Shown here: piece after piece, positions 63,558 to 64,000 of the stretch
How positions within the stretch are numbered: position 1 is the stretch's first letter
Layout of the letters: each line of letters opens with the position of its first letter
Origin: Aquimarina atlantica
GTDB lineage: Bacteria; Bacteroidota; Bacteroidia; Flavobacteriales; Flavobacteriaceae
Length of the DNA stretch: 64,000 bases
Assembly (NCBI RefSeq): GCF_000626715.1
Contig: NZ_AQRA01000013.1
Span: forward strand, 1 to 64,000
Reading direction: 5' to 3'
Translations under genes and position numbers: made by a program
Notes under the pieces: model-generated
Database searches by the model: none
What the model was told of the DNA's origin: nothing
Seen by the model: only the letters and a program-made list of their open reading frames with translations

Positions 63558-63634
63558 AAAACAAAAAAGAGAATAAAGAATATGATTGGGAGCTTAAACC
63601 CGCATTATACATTAGAAAATCTATTACGTATTGA
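63554..63634 (+). pseudogene. Remnant C-terminus of a third DUF547 gene
   Basis: In another plus-strand frame, LENKKENKEYDWELKPALYI reads as a DUF547 tail; compare GYKEYNWGLNEQ and KKYNWSLNE in the two intact genes. It ends at TGA 63632-63634. No intact upstream part is present. It could be a relic of a deletion between tandem copies, or a frameshifted extension of the gene just before. The similarity is short, so confidence is moderate. Confidence 0.45.
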
Positions 63635-63807
63635 AACCACTTCAAAATATACCGTTGCACTACATTTTTCAATTTAACCGTAGCGATGCTATGCTAAAAT
63701 TAAGAAAATGTCATATTTTCTAGTAGTTTCAAGCCTCATAACGAAATTCTAATGTATAATGCAGGTTAAATGAGTAAATTTACAATATAATCGAATTCTG
63801 AATAAAA

Positions 63808-64000
63808 TTGAAAATATCCATTATTATCCCCATATTAAATGAAGCAGAAACAATTAGTCGTTTGATTTCTCATCTAATTAAATCTTGTGATACTAAAGAA
63901 AATATAAAAGAAATTATAATTGTAGATGGCGGTAGTGTTGATGGTTCTCAAGATATTGTAAATACGGCACTAAAAAATGAATCAATTTTGATTAAACTTC
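63808..64000 (+). CDS. TIGR04283-type family 2 glycosyltransferase (start only)
   Basis: A gene cut off by the window end. From a TTG at 63808 (the only reasonable in-frame start after a TGA two codons upstream) the first 64 codons read KISIIIPILNEAETISRLI, then IIIVDGGSVDGS with the GT2 DxD-like Asp. This is the N-terminal signature of TIGR04283, which lies in arsenosugar clusters with TIGR04282. Catalytic residues further on cannot be seen. The truncation comes from the window edge, not from decay. Confidence 0.8.
   Translation, partial: MKISIIIPILNEAETISRLISHLIKSCDTKENIKEIIIVDGGSVDGSQDIVNTALKNESILIKL

Noticed and set aside
1..64000. CRISPR array, prophage or insertion sequence
   Set aside because: No regularly spaced repeats, integrase, transposase or terminal inverted repeats were seen.

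Overview
The window reads as chromosomal DNA of a marine member of the Flavobacteriaceae (Bacteroidota). It is AT-rich, carries the gliding/type IX secretion core gldKLMN, and uses promoters of the Bacteroidota type (TTG near -33, TAnnTTTG near -7). It also has TonB/DUF4249 pairs and many lipoproteins with CSNDDD-like starts. An Aquimarina-like genus would fit, but nothing in the window proves the genus. No phage, insertion sequence, CRISPR array or rRNA was seen.

Layout. 1-4.6 kb (minus): gldK-gldL-gldM-gldN. 4.7-9.3 kb (minus): a degenerate arginase-family protein, topA and a membrane protein. 9.4-16.2 kb (plus): miaB, a sigma-54-type activator, lptE, a small repeat protein, secG and groES-groEL. 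16.3-20.9 kb: the glyoxylate shunt, with a HTH/IrrE-type regulator divergent from aceB-aceA across a short region holding a perfect palindrome. 21-32.6 kb: a VanX-like dipeptidase, a DUF3347 lipoprotein, a GAF methionine-sulfoxide reductase, galE, a PpiD-like foldase, a YhhN protein, and the run coaX - outer-membrane protein - TPR protein - lptC - small protein - CorC/HlyC protein.

32.7-35.9 kb: tRNA-Phe, then a 3-kb segment that ends in what looks like a decayed second copy of the same tRNA and its terminator. Inside are a previously hidden 57-aa peptide with a double-glycine leader, a membrane TPR-HTH regulator and a DUF5648 lipoprotein. 35.9-45.3 kb (minus): a TonB receptor/DUF4249 locus with an AraC regulator and several little-studied lipoproteins (ClpP-like, S41 protease, PD40 beta-propeller, intradiol dioxygenase), with related hairpins and motifs between genes. 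45.5-52.3 kb: an exported isochorismatase-like hydrolase, two AraC regulators, a DUF983 protein, a PAP2 phosphatase, and a LacI regulator with glpD.

52.6-64 kb (plus): an arsenosugar-type gene cluster. It has an AhpD-like protein, the radical SAM enzyme ArsS, an exported rhodanese, a TIGR04282 transferase, a purine nucleoside phosphorylase, the methyltransferase ArsM and a PiT transporter. After these come an aminotransferase with a Tat-like leader, an unrecognised 501-aa protein, two DUF547 proteins plus the tail of a third, and the start of a TIGR04283-type glycosyltransferase cut by the window end. ArsM would methylate arsenite and ArsS would add the 5'-deoxyadenosyl group. The phosphorylase could then remove adenine, and the two transferases could activate and move the arsenoribose. 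The last two steps are inference.
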